Shown piece by piece: positions 24,674 to 33,566 of a DNA stretch of 64,000 nucleotides; positions within the stretch are counted from its first letter, which is position 1; each line of letters opens with the position of its first letter. The DNA comes from JARRNE01 sp963824085 (lineage in GTDB: Bacteria; Pseudomonadota; Gammaproteobacteria; Chromatiales; Chromatiaceae). The notes under the pieces are model-generated. The model did no database searches. It had not been told where the DNA came from and was given only the letters and a program-made list of their open reading frames with translations. The position numbers and the translations under genes are program-made. Where the stretch lies: positions 1 to 64,000 of the forward strand of contig CAWGNT010000019.1 of the NCBI GenBank assembly GCA_963824085.1. The letters run 5' to 3'.

Positions 24674-25477
24674 TCATGAGTGACGGGGATATCCCCCGAA
24701 GCGCATACCCGACGGCAGCAAGCGCCGCCATATCGACCTCAGCCCGGAACCGTCATAGATCGCCAACGCCAGGCTCACATTGTCACCGCCAGTTCCACCG
24801 CGTTGCGTAGCCAATGACACCAAGTCGAACGCGCTACTTCGCTTCCACGGCCACGCGGTCAGCGCCTTTGCCACTTCTTCGGCTTCGACCTGGTCCCAAA
24901 ATCCGTCGCTACAGAGCACGAAGCAATCGCTTTTCCGGACCGCGGACGCACCGAATTCGGGCTCCAACGCATTCTTTCCACCGAGGCACATGTACAGGCG
25001 GTCGCCTTCCAGGTCGACGCCACGCATTGCCGCTCCGGAGGCATTGTTGCCGTTCAGCAATTCGGCCACGGTGTGATCTCGGGTCCGAAACAACAGCCCG
25101 TTGCGATCGAAGTGATACAAGCGGCTGTCCCCGACGTGCGCCCAATACGCCTCGGCTTCTTTCACATACAGGACGGCGCAGGTGCTGCCCGGGGTGGTTC
25201 CCACCTGCCGACCGATTGCCTCGATCGCGTCGTTCGCTTTTCTGCATAGAGCGGTCAGGAACCGTTTCGGATCGGCAACCGATGCGTGTGAAAACTCACG
25301 CTTAGCGGTGTCGATGACGGCTTGCGCCGCCGCAGCCCCATGCTGCCGACCGCCCATGCCATCGGCCAGAACCACCAGGTAGTCGCCCGGCCGGTCGGGG
25401 GCCGCCAGCACCTCGACCCGGTCCTGCTGCTCTGCGCGACCACCGATTTCGCTGGCCAAGTCAAAGCGCCACGCCAT
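24674..25477 (-). CDS. PP2C-family Ser/Thr protein phosphatase
   Basis: 267 residues covering a full PPM/PP2C domain. The metal-binding motifs are present in order: YLVVLADGMGGRQHG, GSTCAVLYV, WAHVGDSRLYHF with the following DHTVAE, FVLCSDGFWDQV and GGTGGDNVSLAL. It should remove phosphate added by the neighbouring kinase. It lies 43 bp downstream of the kinase gene in the same direction. A phosphatase, kinase and FHA triplet is a known signalling cassette, often tied to type VI secretion, but no T6SS gene is visible here. Confidence 0.9.
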   Translation of the reverse strand: MAWRFDLASEIGGRAEQQDRVEVLAAPDRPGDYLVVLADGMGGRQHGAAAAQAVIDTAKREFSHASVADPKRFLTALCRKANDAIEAIGRQVGTTPGSTCAVLYVKEAEAYWAHVGDSRLYHFDRNGLLFRTRDHTVAELLNGNNASGAAMRGVDLEGDRLYMCLGGKNALEPEFGASAVRKSDCFVLCSDGFWDQVEAEEVAKALTAWPWKRSSAFDLVSLATQRGGTGGDNVSLALAIYDGSGLRSIWRRLLPSGMRFGGYPRHS

Positions 25478-25519
25478 GCACTACCTCTCCGCGCATACCG
25501 GCTAGCTCACGACGGTCCG

Positions 25520-27346
25520 CTAGAAAATACCCTGCCATGCTTTCTTGACACCTTCCTTCAAGGCGTTGAAGTCCCGCGCGAATTGCTCTGCGAAATTTGC
25601 CCTTTCATTGCTTCGGCTCTGATTTTCCGGTGTGCGCTCCCGTCGCGCCGTTCTCGCCCGGCTCCTTTTGTCGATCTTGGCACGCAACGCCAACAATTCG
25701 GCATGATCGGATCGCACCTCGATTCCACGCTGCACGTAGCGGCGCGCCAGTGTGTAACGACCCCTGTTCAGCTCTCTGCGCGCCAATATGGCATAGCGAT
25801 CAGCGATCTTATCGATTCCCGCCAACGCCTCTTCGTGGTCGGGATCGAGCTTGATGACCCGCTGATAATAGTCATAGGCATTGTCCTCCGGTGGTGTCGT
25901 CAGCCGGTACTGCTGCAACGCCTGATCCGCAGCCAGCAGCCAGCGTTCGATGGTCTCGTCGGCCTCGCCGCCGATCCCGGGCGCCGCTTTCAAGGGCTGG
26001 CCGATCGGTGCAGAGACCGGCTCGACGGCAGCCTCGACCTCACCCGCCGCCCGCGGCCAGCGTTCGATGGCCCGAGCCGTTTCGTTCCCGGAGTCCGGGG
26101 CCGAGTCTGTGGTGGGGGGCGGCATCGACGGTTCCTCCGTCACCAGCACGCCCTCGCCCCCCGGCTTCTGCGCTAGTCCCCCGGTCTCGTCCGGCCCCGT
26201 GGGGGAATCCGGCGGCTGCGCATCCGCTGCCACCTGGGCGGTTGCCTGCGCCGGAGACTGTCCATGCGAAGTGCGCGCGACGGCGTCGTCTTCGGGGGCG
26301 GGGGCCGCGTCCGATGTCTGGCTGGGTGCTGCGGAAACGGGCTCGACCGCGACTTTGGCGTGCCCGTCATGGCGTGCTCCATGCTGGCCCGACAGCAGAA
26401 TCGCGCCCGCGGCGACTGAGAGTACGGACAAAGCCAGCCCGGCCTTCAGTGCCGTGCAAGAGGCTCGCAAGCGCTGGATGCCGCCTGCCGCCAAGCGCTC
26501 CAGCCGGTCTGCCTGCAAACCGCCCGCGACGATCGCAGAGGCGCCGCTGCGAGGTCGTGGGGCGGATCTGCGCAACTCCCGCAGCCGCTCCACAAGCTCC
26601 CCGGCAGAGGCGATACGGTCGTTCGGGTCCTTGGCCAACATACGTTCCAGCAGGTCCTGGTATGCCGAAAACGCCTCCGGAAGGATGGGTATCGGGTGCG
26701 TGAGATGGGCAAGGATGGTCTCGATGGCCGAGTCTTCCGCGTAGGGCTTGCGCCCGGCCAACATCTCAAAAAAGACAACGCCCAGGGCATAGATGTCCGA
26801 TCGCCCGTCCAGCGGTCGGCCTCCGGCCTGCTCGGGACTGAGGTAGGAGGGACTGCCGACAGAGGTCCCGTCCATGGTCAGGTCCTGGTCGTTGTCGAGC
26901 TGCTTCGCGATGCCGAAATCCGTCAGCTTCGGCGTGCCGTCGGCATGAAAGAGGACGTTGCCCGGCTTGATGTCGCGATGGACGATCCCCCTGCGGTGCA
27001 CGAAATCGAGGCAACCAGCGATGCTTTCCACCAAGTCGAGGACGTCCGGCAACCGCGCACCCTTGGCGATTCGGTCTGCCAGGGAGCCACCTTCCAGGTA
27101 CTCCATGGCGATGTAGTGACGGTCGCTAACGACGCCGATATCGTGGATGGTGGTGATGTTGCGGTGATCGAGGGAAGCAATGATGCGCGCCTCGTACAAA
27201 AAGCGCTTGGCGTGCTCAGGGCTATCGAACTTCTTGAGGACCTTCAGGGCGACCCGTCGCTGCAAGGACTCTTGAATGGCTAGATAGACCGACGCCATCC
27301 CACCTTCGGCGATGAACCGCTCGATCCTGAAACCCGGAATTTCCAT
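25520..27346 (-). CDS. Membrane-anchored Ser/Thr protein kinase with TPR-like tail
   Basis: 608 residues. The Hanks-type kinase domain spans about 1-270: glycine loop EGGMASVYLA, catalytic Lys in VALKVLKK (K35), HRDIKPGNVLFH near residue 125, DFGIAK, and GSPSYLSPEQ in the activation segment. A transmembrane helix (LKAGLALSVLSVAAGAILLSG) lies near 305-325. A long Pro/Ala/Glu-rich linker follows, then a helical region (about 490-600) with TPR-like spacing (AYDYYQRVIKLDPDHEEALAG). So it is a cytoplasmic kinase with a periplasmic part. It is flanked by FHA and PP2C genes. Confidence 0.9.
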   Translation of the reverse strand: MEIPGFRIERFIAEGGMASVYLAIQESLQRRVALKVLKKFDSPEHAKRFLYEARIIASLDHRNITTIHDIGVVSDRHYIAMEYLEGGSLADRIAKGARLPDVLDLVESIAGCLDFVHRRGIVHRDIKPGNVLFHADGTPKLTDFGIAKQLDNDQDLTMDGTSVGSPSYLSPEQAGGRPLDGRSDIYALGVVFFEMLAGRKPYAEDSAIETILAHLTHPIPILPEAFSAYQDLLERMLAKDPNDRIASAGELVERLRELRRSAPRPRSGASAIVAGGLQADRLERLAAGGIQRLRASCTALKAGLALSVLSVAAGAILLSGQHGARHDGHAKVAVEPVSAAPSQTSDAAPAPEDDAVARTSHGQSPAQATAQVAADAQPPDSPTGPDETGGLAQKPGGEGVLVTEEPSMPPPTTDSAPDSGNETARAIERWPRAAGEVEAAVEPVSAPIGQPLKAAPGIGGEADETIERWLLAADQALQQYRLTTPPEDNAYDYYQRVIKLDPDHEEALAGIDKIADRYAILARRELNRGRYTLARRYVQRGIEVRSDHAELLALRAKIDKRSRARTARRERTPENQSRSNERANFAEQFARDFNALKEGVKKAWQGIF

Positions 27347-27355
27347 TCCAAGCGC

Positions 27356-28069
27356 TCAGGTATCGTCCGCCGGGCGGAAATAGAACTTCAGGGCAACGCC
27401 GCGCACCTTCAGATCGCTGTCGTCGTTCAGCTTCACCGGTTCCGAGACAGCGACGCCGTCGACCGACACCTTTCCGCGACGGCCTGGAATGAGAAAGAAA
27501 CCGTCGGCTCGGCGCTGAACGGTGGCAGCTAGCCTGGGGGCGAACCAGCCCGCGATACGAACATCGCACTCCCGTGCCTTGCCGATGGTGAAATTGACCT
27601 TATCCAGCGCGCATCGCCGCACTTCCCTCCCGGCGTCGATCAACAGGAGAAAGGCGACTTTGACCTTTTTTCGCAACTTGGCGAGATCCCCGAGACTGGA
27701 GATGTCGACCTCCATGGTCGCCTCGCGCTGAGACCGCACGTCCGGCCGATCTGCCACGCCCGTTTCATCGCCAGGCAGCGCCCTGGAGGCCATGAACCTG
27801 GCAACCCAGTCGAAGATCTGAATCTCGTCCCAGAATTTCAGCGTATGGCGCCGTATGCGACCACCGTTGACGTAGACACCGTTGGCACTGTCGTTGTCGA
27901 CGAGCACAAAGGACTGGCCAGTGTTCTCGATCATCGCGTGATGCTTGGACACGCCGTTGCTCGGCAACACGATGTCGTTGTCCTCCCCCCGACCGATGGT
28001 CGTTTTCTCGGAGGACAGCTCCCGCTGCTCCAGCAATCTGTCCCCCACATAGATTCGAAGGTAGGCCAT
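27356..28069 (-). CDS. Double FHA-domain protein
   Basis: 237 residues. The N-terminal forkhead-associated domain is canonical: TTIGRGEDNDIVLPSNGVSKHHA with the conserved GR, S and H, then NDSANGVYVNGGRI. A second, weaker FHA-like unit fills the C-terminal half (FTIGKARECDVRIAGWFAP ... GKVSVDGVAVSEPV) and lacks the usual S-x-x-H. FHA domains bind phosphothreonine, so this is likely the reader of the adjacent kinase. It ends 9 bp before the kinase start, so the two share a transcript. Confidence 0.88.
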   Translation of the reverse strand: MAYLRIYVGDRLLEQRELSSEKTTIGRGEDNDIVLPSNGVSKHHAMIENTGQSFVLVDNDSANGVYVNGGRIRRHTLKFWDEIQIFDWVARFMASRALPGDETGVADRPDVRSQREATMEVDISSLGDLAKLRKKVKVAFLLLIDAGREVRRCALDKVNFTIGKARECDVRIAGWFAPRLAATVQRRADGFFLIPGRRGKVSVDGVAVSEPVKLNDDSDLKVRGVALKFYFRPADDT

Positions 28070-28870
28070 ACAACCCTCCGTCTCATAGCCTCACCGACTT
28101 AGCCACACGCGCAAAAAGCGTACCCGTGAGCGTCCTCGGTCGGCTGATGTTGGGCTTTCGATTTTCCGTTTCCGAGCAGTTGCGTCCTTCTAAGGAAACG
28201 CATAGTGATATGGTTCGGTACGCGGGTGATTTCGTCGGCAGCTCAGTCGACGGACCGATCGCCTTCAACAAGGGGCCTGGACGCCGATATCCACCGAATC
28301 TGGAGATAGCCGCCGACAACGCGGGCGTGCGTCGCTGGGTTCCTGGCAACAATTATCGCCGCCACGGCGCGCCGCGTTGTGCGAGGGACGCCACAAACCT
28401 GCATCTACACCAACTGCGTCGGCATCGAAGGCACACTTCCGCCAGAAAGGGGACCGCCGCCAAGGTTGTCTCCGGTTGGACCTTCAGGGACCGGAAGCGG
28501 CCACTCGCCTGCGCGGTGTCGGCGTCCGCACATCGGCCAAGTTCGCCCGCCGAACGCAGCCGGGTCCAGTGACGGTGATTGGGACCAAGCTGCCGCTCAC
28601 ATCCGCGGACTGAGCGTCAGCTCCGTCCTCACGGGAGACGCTCGCAGCCAGGCGTGTGGGTGGGCGATTTTGGCCGTTGGAGGTTTATCACGTCCCGAAG
28701 AGCAAACGTTTGATGGCAGCCGAGGTACTCCGGCGGTTTGAGCGCTCGAAGACGATGTGGCATCCCTGCGCGCGTTGCCGGCACCTCGGACCTTCTGCGA
28801 CGCCCTGTTGTGGCGCTGCACGGAACCAAATGCTATCGTGATATCGTCCATCGGTAGCTCACGGGAAACC
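28070..28870. other. 800-bp gap without a supported gene
   Basis: Between the FHA gene and the FitAB-type pair. Plus-strand open frames exist (for example to a TGA near 28612, ending TVIGTKLPLTSAD), but none has a recognisable family, a ribosome binding site or a good start. It may hold decayed sequence and the promoter of the toxin-antitoxin pair. Confidence 0.4.
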
Positions 28871-29122
28871 ATGATGGCCCAGGTCATCGTCAGAGAGTTG
28901 GAAGAAGTCGTCAAACAGGGGCTCAAGCGCCGCGCTGCACGCCACGGGCGGAGTATGGAGGAAGAAATCCGGGAAATCCTTCGCAACGCGGCCCGCGAAG
29001 AGCAAAGCTCGCCGACTCGGCTCGGCTCACGCATCGCCGCCCGTTTCAGGGGCAAAGGCCTGGATGCTGATCTGATCGAGCTACGGGGTACCGAGGCGCG
29101 CGCTGCGGACCTGGAGGAATGA
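28871..29122 (+). CDS. FitA-type ribbon-helix-helix antitoxin
   Basis: 83 residues from the ATG at 28871 (a second ATG follows at 28874). QVIVRELEEVVKQGLKRRAARHGRSMEEEIREILRNA is a ribbon-helix-helix DNA-binding domain of the FitA type, and the C-terminal part would bind the toxin. The stop overlaps the toxin start (ATGA). Such antitoxins usually repress their own operon by binding upstream. Confidence 0.88.
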   Translation: MMAQVIVRELEEVVKQGLKRRAARHGRSMEEEIREILRNAAREEQSSPTRLGSRIAARFRGKGLDADLIELRGTEARAADLEE

Positions 29123-29547
29123 TCATTCTCGACACCAATGTGCTGTCGGCCTTGATGCAATCTCAACCGGACGCCAAGGTCGTCGACTGGCTTGACCGGC
29201 AGCCCTCCGAGTCCCTTTGGATCACCGCGATCACCTTGTTCGAAATCCGTTACGGCTTGACTCAGTTGACGCCGGGAAAACGCCGGAAGGCGCTTGAGGA
29301 TGCCTTCGCACAGCTGCTGCGCGAAGACCTGGAAGACCGCGTCGTCCCTTTCGACGCATCCGCGGCGGATCAGGCCGCACGGCTGGCTGGCGAGCGGCGC
29401 CGGAAAGGCCGTTCGGTCGACATGCGAGATACCCAGATCGCAGGAATCTGCGAAGCCCGCAACGCGGTCCTCGCGACACGCAACACGCGTCACTTCGAGG
29501 ACATCGGAACGCCCATGGTGAATCCCTGGGACGACCCTGGCTTATAA
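29119..29547 (+). CDS. FitB-type PIN-domain toxin
   Basis: 142 residues, full-length PIN RNase. Acidic active-site residues are visible: D5 in MIILDTNVLSALM, the Glu of ITLFEIRYGL, and the Asp of VDMRDTQIAGICEA, with LATRNTRHFEDIGTPMVNPW at the end. It is coupled to the antitoxin by ATGA. Unlike the PIN gene inside the cmr operon, it is intact. Confidence 0.9.
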   Translation: MIILDTNVLSALMQSQPDAKVVDWLDRQPSESLWITAITLFEIRYGLTQLTPGKRRKALEDAFAQLLREDLEDRVVPFDASAADQAARLAGERRRKGRSVDMRDTQIAGICEARNAVLATRNTRHFEDIGTPMVNPWDDPGL

Positions 29548-29762
29548 ACGACATGAATACCGCGGTACGGTGTAATAGCGAAGCGTATTCCGCCCTATCG
29601 TGATTCAAGACCGGTCGGAAGTCAGCCCCCTTTCGGGGTTGGGCAAAGCTTGAACCCCTATCCGATCCGTATCCTAGAAGCTGTTTGGAAACCCGCGCCC
29701 CGAACCTGTCGAAGGCGATCAACCTGGTCGTTGCCAGATAGATCCGGCCCTTTTCGTCCCCA
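29548..29762. other. Gap between the FitAB pair and the BREX scar
   Basis: About 215 bp; no gene recognised. Confidence 0.35.
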
Positions 29763-30003
29763 TCAGGCATTCGCAAACTGTGCTGAGGTGACGTAAGTCG
29801 TTGAAGCAAGGATTTCCAAACAGACTCTTAGCGTGATCCAGGCCAGCCCGGCCTGGGTGAGGAGCTCGTCCCGCCACACCTCGTAGGCATCGCCCGTGCG
29901 CCACCTCGATCTCGGGGACATTCCCCACTCGCTCGCGCAGGTCATCCTCCAGGGTCTTGAGGAGGCGTTGCAGGCTCTTGAGCAGTCGCTGTGCGTCAAT
30001 CAT
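29763..30003 (-). pseudogene. BREX type 2 PglX N-terminal relic
   Basis: Minus strand from the ATG at 30003: MIDAQRLLKSLQRLLKTLED, then DLRERVGNVPEIE, and after a frameshift near 29890 AYEVWRDELLTQAGLAWITL. This is the typical opening of the BREX type 2 adenine methyltransferase PglX. Only about 65 residues of a >1100-residue protein survive, and similarity fades near 29820. The identification rests on remembered family pattern. Its position beyond a PglW relic on the same strand matches the pglW-pglX order. Confidence 0.55.
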
Positions 30004-30016
30004 TGCTTCAAATTTT

Positions 30017-30038
30017 CAGCACGAAGGCACGAAGGACG
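30017..30038 (-). repeat. TTCGTG-type dispersed repeat, inverted copy
   Basis: The minus strand reads CGTCCTTCGTGCCTTCGTG. Related copies are on the plus strand at 30868-30897 and 38017-38035. This copy and the one at 30868 are in opposite orientation and flank the AbrB-Doc pair. Confidence 0.6.
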
Positions 30039-30204
30039 CGCTCGACAAGGGCCGCGCACCCGGGAGGCACTACCAGGGCGAGATCTTGTCGCCGGTCCGG
30101 TCCATCCGTCTATGGCTTGGCGTGGTGTACTCGGTCGCTTGACCGCACGACTATGACGTTCTACGTTTGTTCATACGTTGTTATAACAATCGTCTAACGG
30201 CATC

Positions 30205-30432
30205 ATGATCAAGACCCTGACGAAACATGGGAACAGCCTCGCTCTGGTCATCGAAAAGCCCGTGCTGGATCTGCTGGGAGCCGATGCGGAAACGCCTTTC
30301 GACGTGACCACCGACGGCCAGGTCCTGATTCTTTCCCCGATCAAGGATCGCAGTCGCGCCGAGACGTTTCAGGCTACTCTCGAAAAGGTGAACGCTCGCT
30401 ACCCCAAGGCATTGAAACGACTCGCGGAATAG
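30205..30432 (+). CDS. AbrB/MazE-like antitoxin
   Basis: 75 residues. The opening MIKTLTKHGNSLALVIEKPVL is the swapped-hairpin AbrB DNA-binding fold, followed by FDVTTDGQVLILSPI. The C-terminal helix (RAETFQATLEKVNARYPKAL) would bind the toxin. It lies 3 bp upstream of the Doc gene. A pairing of AbrB-type antitoxin with Doc toxin is known from other genomes. Confidence 0.85.
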   Translation: MIKTLTKHGNSLALVIEKPVLDLLGADAETPFDVTTDGQVLILSPIKDRSRAETFQATLEKVNARYPKALKRLAE

Positions 30433-30435
30433 CCC

Positions 30436-30828
30436 ATGGGGCCGACGTTTCTCGGTCTCGCCGAGGTCCTTGCCATCCACCGGGACCAGATTGCGCGCTA
30501 CGGCGGGGTCGCAGGGATCCGGGATATCGAGCTGCTCAAGTCCGCCCTCGGCATGCCGGCAGCCACTTACAGCGCCCAGTTTCTGCACACCGACATCTAC
30601 GAGATGGCCGCTGCCTACCTCTTCCATCTCGTGAGGAATCATCCCTTCCTGGACGGCAACAAGCGCGTCGGCGCCGTGGCCGCGCTGATCTTCCTTACGC
30701 TAAATGGGTACGACTTCGACGCACCGGAGGACGACTTCGCTGACATGGTGCTCGCCGTCGCCCGAGGGGAGATGAGCAAGGCGGAGGTCGCCGGGTTCCT
30801 CCACCGCTGGAGCCAGTCCACGGGATGA
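30436..30828 (+). CDS. doc: Doc/Fic-fold death-on-curing toxin
   Basis: 130 residues, complete Doc. The Fic-fold active-site motif HPFLDGNKR (H-x-F-x-D-G-N-K-R) is intact near residues 73-81, with YEMAAAYLFHLVRN before it. Doc proteins phosphorylate EF-Tu and so block translation; other Fic proteins AMP-ylate. The start of the family, FLGLAEVLAIHRDQIARYGG, is present. The pair lies on the plus strand inside minus-strand BREX remnants. Confidence 0.92.
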   Translation: MGPTFLGLAEVLAIHRDQIARYGGVAGIRDIELLKSALGMPAATYSAQFLHTDIYEMAAAYLFHLVRNHPFLDGNKRVGAVAALIFLTLNGYDFDAPEDDFADMVLAVARGEMSKAEVAGFLHRWSQSTG

Positions 30829-30867
30829 CGCTATGCGGCAGAAGTCTTCTTATTTCTCTTCCTTTCC

Positions 30868-30897
30868 GTCCTTCGTGCTCTTCGTGCCTTCGTGGTG
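30868..30897 (+). repeat. TTCGTG-type dispersed repeat
   Basis: Three tandem units of the type CTTCGTG(C/T), ending in CCTTCGTGGTG. It lies 40 bp past the Doc stop and is the inverted partner of the copy at 30017-30038. Confidence 0.6.
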
Positions 30898-30918
30898 ATT
30901 TCCTCCTTCCGCGACGCC

Positions 30919-31476
30919 TCAGGACGGGAGCGCCCGGAGTTGATGGGCGGCGAGCCCGAGATCCGGTATGCGCGCCCACTGGGCGCTGGTGAACAAGGGT
31001 ACGGGGCGGCCGTCCAGGGTGGGCCTTTGCTCTTGCCCGTCCGACGGGATAAGCACCCATAGACCCGGCGGGCCGCCCTTGCGGCCGGTCTCCTGCATCA
31101 GCTCGGTGAGCAGGTCGAGCTGGCCGTAACGGGCGAGCAGGCCCGGATAGGTGTGAAGGACGTGGCGCGCGGCATTGGCCAGCTCGGCCTCGGGATAGCG
31201 CCCGGGCACCCCGCTCGCGGTCCTGCTCGGGCGTAAGCTCCTTGGCACCGGACAGGGCGCCCAGGGCGAGCTTGAGCGCGCGTGCCGCCGCCATCCCGCG
31301 GGGGTAGAGCTCCAGGCGGCTGGTCATCGAGTAGCCGAGGCTGGCGACCCGGCTCCCGGCGGGCTCGCGGGCGGCGGTCTGCCAGTTGTGGACCTGGATG
31401 CGGGGGCTCGTCGCCTTGGCGCGCAGGATGCCGGGGTGGCTGATGCCGTTGAGTATGGCGTACTCGCGCTTCGCCG
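30919..31476 (-). pseudogene. BREX type 2 PglW (kinase-like) relic
   Basis: Minus-strand pieces: KREYAILNGISHPGILRAK, part of the kinase domain, joins straight to SPRIQVHNWQTAARE and SRVASLGYSMTSRLELYPRG, so the core between them is deleted. A frameshift near 31210 then leads to RYPEAELANAARHVLHTYPGL, then LTELMQETGRKGGPPGLWVL and PLFTSAQWARIPDLG, ending at 30919. These match the end of PglW, the large Ser/Thr kinase-like protein of BREX type 2. Identification by pattern; a different large defence kinase cannot be excluded. Confidence 0.5.
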
Positions 31477-31616
31477 CTGCGCGTCAACCAGACCCCATGG
31501 TCCGCAAACACCGCAACACACCCGACGAACCGCGACAAAATAGCATGCGAGCCACCCTGGCCGGAAATACGACGGCGTGGTCTTAAGAGCCGCTAGGATA
31601 ACCGGACGGCAGCCAC

Positions 31617-31779
31617 CGGCTGGCGCGGCATCCGGGGCTACGGCGACCGCTACGGCGACGACGACCAGGCTCGCCTCAAGGTCTGGTGTCGCGGCGAGAT
31701 CTACTGCCTCTTCAACAACGTCACCATCGCCCAGGATGCGGGCCGCTTCATGGCGTTGGCTCAGGGCGGAGGTGGCTAA
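31617..31779 (+). pseudogene. Possible DUF72 (YecE-like) C-terminal fragment
   Basis: A plus-strand frame without a start ends at 31779 and reads ARLKVWCRGEIYCLFNNVT, then IAQDAGRFMALAQG. A 'YCxFNN...A...A' ending is typical of DUF72 proteins. Only about 50 codons are left. Weak call. Confidence 0.3.
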
Positions 31780-32342
31780 GCGCGATGGCGGCTCTCGCCG
31801 GTGACCACGCCGCCGGCAATCACGTGGGCCGCCCGCAACGGCTCGGGCAGCTTGCTGTGGATCTGCCACTCAGCAACCAGTTCCGCTGCCGCATCGCTCC
31901 CGAGACCTGCCCGCTGCACGTGGATTCCACCCACTGGCTCCATCGGGCCAGCCGCCTGAATCAGCCGCCACTTGCGCGCGCCTCCCGGCACCTTTTCGAG
32001 CAGCGCCCGGCGGATGGCGTCGAAGTCAGGCGGACGACGCGCCGCCACCAGCACCGGCAGTCCGCTGGCGGCATGCAGACGATGGATATCCACCACGTTG
32101 AAGCCAGCGAAGGCGATACCCTGCAGCAGGATCAACTGCAGCTGGACACGAAATCTGGAGTTGGCGAGGCAGAAGACGAGCCGGTCGGTGGCGTTGGCCC
32201 CGTCGCGGCGCACCCGAGTGGAGAGCACGCCGTCCAAGCGGTCCCTGGCGTAGACCGCGCCCACGACCAGCACGTCGCCCCGATGGTCACGCCGGAAAGG
32301 GGCGTCGTCGAAGCCCACTGCGTGGGCGTAGCGTTGCGCCAT
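31776..32342 (-). CDS. DUF99 protein (endonuclease dU family)
   Basis: 188 residues, the usual length of DUF99. The family core is evident: VGFDDAPFRRD at the start, VVGAVYARDRLDGVLSTRV with the following DGANATDRLV, then QLQLILLQGIAFAGFNVVDI, and the PVLVAARRPPD region near the middle. The family is related to endonuclease V and has been annotated as endonuclease dU, acting on deaminated DNA. Biochemical role in bacteria is poorly known. The last codons overlap a plus-strand relic by 4 bp. Confidence 0.8.
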   Translation of the reverse strand: MAQRYAHAVGFDDAPFRRDHRGDVLVVGAVYARDRLDGVLSTRVRRDGANATDRLVFCLANSRFRVQLQLILLQGIAFAGFNVVDIHRLHAASGLPVLVAARRPPDFDAIRRALLEKVPGGARKWRLIQAAGPMEPVGGIHVQRAGLGSDAAAELVAEWQIHSKLPEPLRAAHVIAGGVVTGESRHRA

Positions 32343-32545
32343 GCTGCAGATCTTGATACGAGTTGACCGGCACTCTACGCACCCGTGCCCGGGACGTCAT
32401 TTGGAGCAGGGAGTGACCTTCAGAGGGCGGTCACGCCATCGGCAATGACCACCTCGCCCGGGCGCGTAGCGACGCCGCAGCGACCATGGGCTCCCAGGGC
32501 AACCTGCGGGTGCGGTGTCCATCTCTCCATCCGAGACCGAACCGA
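32343..32545. other. Gap between DUF99 gene and rhomboid fragment
   Basis: 200 bp; nothing recognised. Confidence 0.35.
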
Positions 32546-32860
32546 ATGTTTCCCCTATACGACGAGAATCCAACGGTCCGACCACCCTTCGCGACGGTGG
32601 TGATCATCATCCTGAACGCCCTGATGTGGGTATTCGTCCAGGGGTTCGGGCAAGAGCTTCCGCTGGCAACCTCCCTCTGCAAGCTAGGCCTGATTCCGGC
32701 CGAGCTGCTCGGCTCGGCGACGCCGGGGACCATGATCCCGGTGAGCCAGCACCTACGCTGCGTGCTCGAAGAATCGAGCCCCGTCTACACCCCGCTGACC
32801 TCCATGTTTCTCCACGGGGGTTGGTTTCACATCCTCGCGAACATGGGGTTCCTTACCACT
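32546..32860 (+). pseudogene. Rhomboid protease, N-terminal half only
   Basis: The ATG at 32546 opens FPLYDENPTVRPPFATVVII, then LNALMWVFVQGFGQELP, the first membrane helix of bacterial rhomboid proteases, followed by SVYTPLTSMFLHGG-like sequence (PLTSMFLHGGWFHILANMGF). Right after this HGGWxHxxxN motif the similarity stops, near 32855. The helices with the catalytic GxSG and His are missing. The break falls at the end of the convergent SDR gene, so this marks a recombination junction. Confidence 0.7.
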
Positions 32861-33566
32861 CGATCCTCTCCCCGTGACGGAAGAATCCCCCGCTCGGGCC
32901 GTCGTCGGCCAGGGTCGCCGCCCACACGATGCCTCTGGCACCTTCCTCGACGGACAGCGGCGCCTGGTCGCCGCCCATCTCGGTGCGTACCCAACCGGGA
33001 CAGACCGAGTTGACCTTGATTCCCGTGTCCTTCAGCTCGTCGGCAAAGATGCGGGTGACCGCATTGAGGGCGGTCTTGGAAAGACGGTAACCGGGGCAGC
33101 ATCCGTTCATGTCGCTGAGCTGGCCCATGCCGGACGACACGTTGACGACGCGGCCCGTGCCCTGCATCAGCGGGATGAGTGCCTGGCACAGGCGCAGAGG
33201 TGCGAGGGTGTTGGTCTCGAGCCCGCGCCGCACCGCGTCGAGATCCGCGCCGAACACACTCGCGTTCCCGGATCCAGGAGAGGGGTCCGGGAAGATACCG
33301 GCATTGTTCACCACCACGTCCAGGCGGCCGAAGGTGTCCCGGAGGAAAACGGCCAGCTCCGCGACAGACGCCTCGTTGGCGACATCCAACGCATGGAAGC
33401 GGACGTCGAGCCCCTGCGCCTGCAAGCCCTCCGCCGCAGCGCGCCCTTCGCTTTCCCGGCGTGAGGTAAGGATGACGGTATAGTTCTTGGCGCCCAGCTG
33501 GCGGCAGGTCTCACGCCCCAGCCCGCGGTAGGCGCCGGTAACGACGGCGACTGGTTTGTCGGACAC
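32853..33566 (-). CDS. Short-chain dehydrogenase/reductase
   Basis: 237 residues of the classical SDR type. The nucleotide-binding motif is VAVVTGAYRGLGRE near residue 10, NNAG is present (VVVNNAGIFPD), and the catalytic Ser, Tyr and Lys are in VNVSSGMG and GYRLSKTALN. CPGWVRTEMGG follows. Substrate unknown; the best-known close relatives are carbonyl reductase-like. The GTG start at 33566 has AGGAG upstream. It abuts the rhomboid fragment at its 3' end. Confidence 0.88.
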   Translation of the reverse strand: MSDKPVAVVTGAYRGLGRETCRQLGAKNYTVILTSRRESEGRAAAEGLQAQGLDVRFHALDVANEASVAELAVFLRDTFGRLDVVVNNAGIFPDPSPGSGNASVFGADLDAVRRGLETNTLAPLRLCQALIPLMQGTGRVVNVSSGMGQLSDMNGCCPGYRLSKTALNAVTRIFADELKDTGIKVNSVCPGWVRTEMGGDQAPLSVEEGARGIVWAATLADDGPSGGFFRHGERIEW

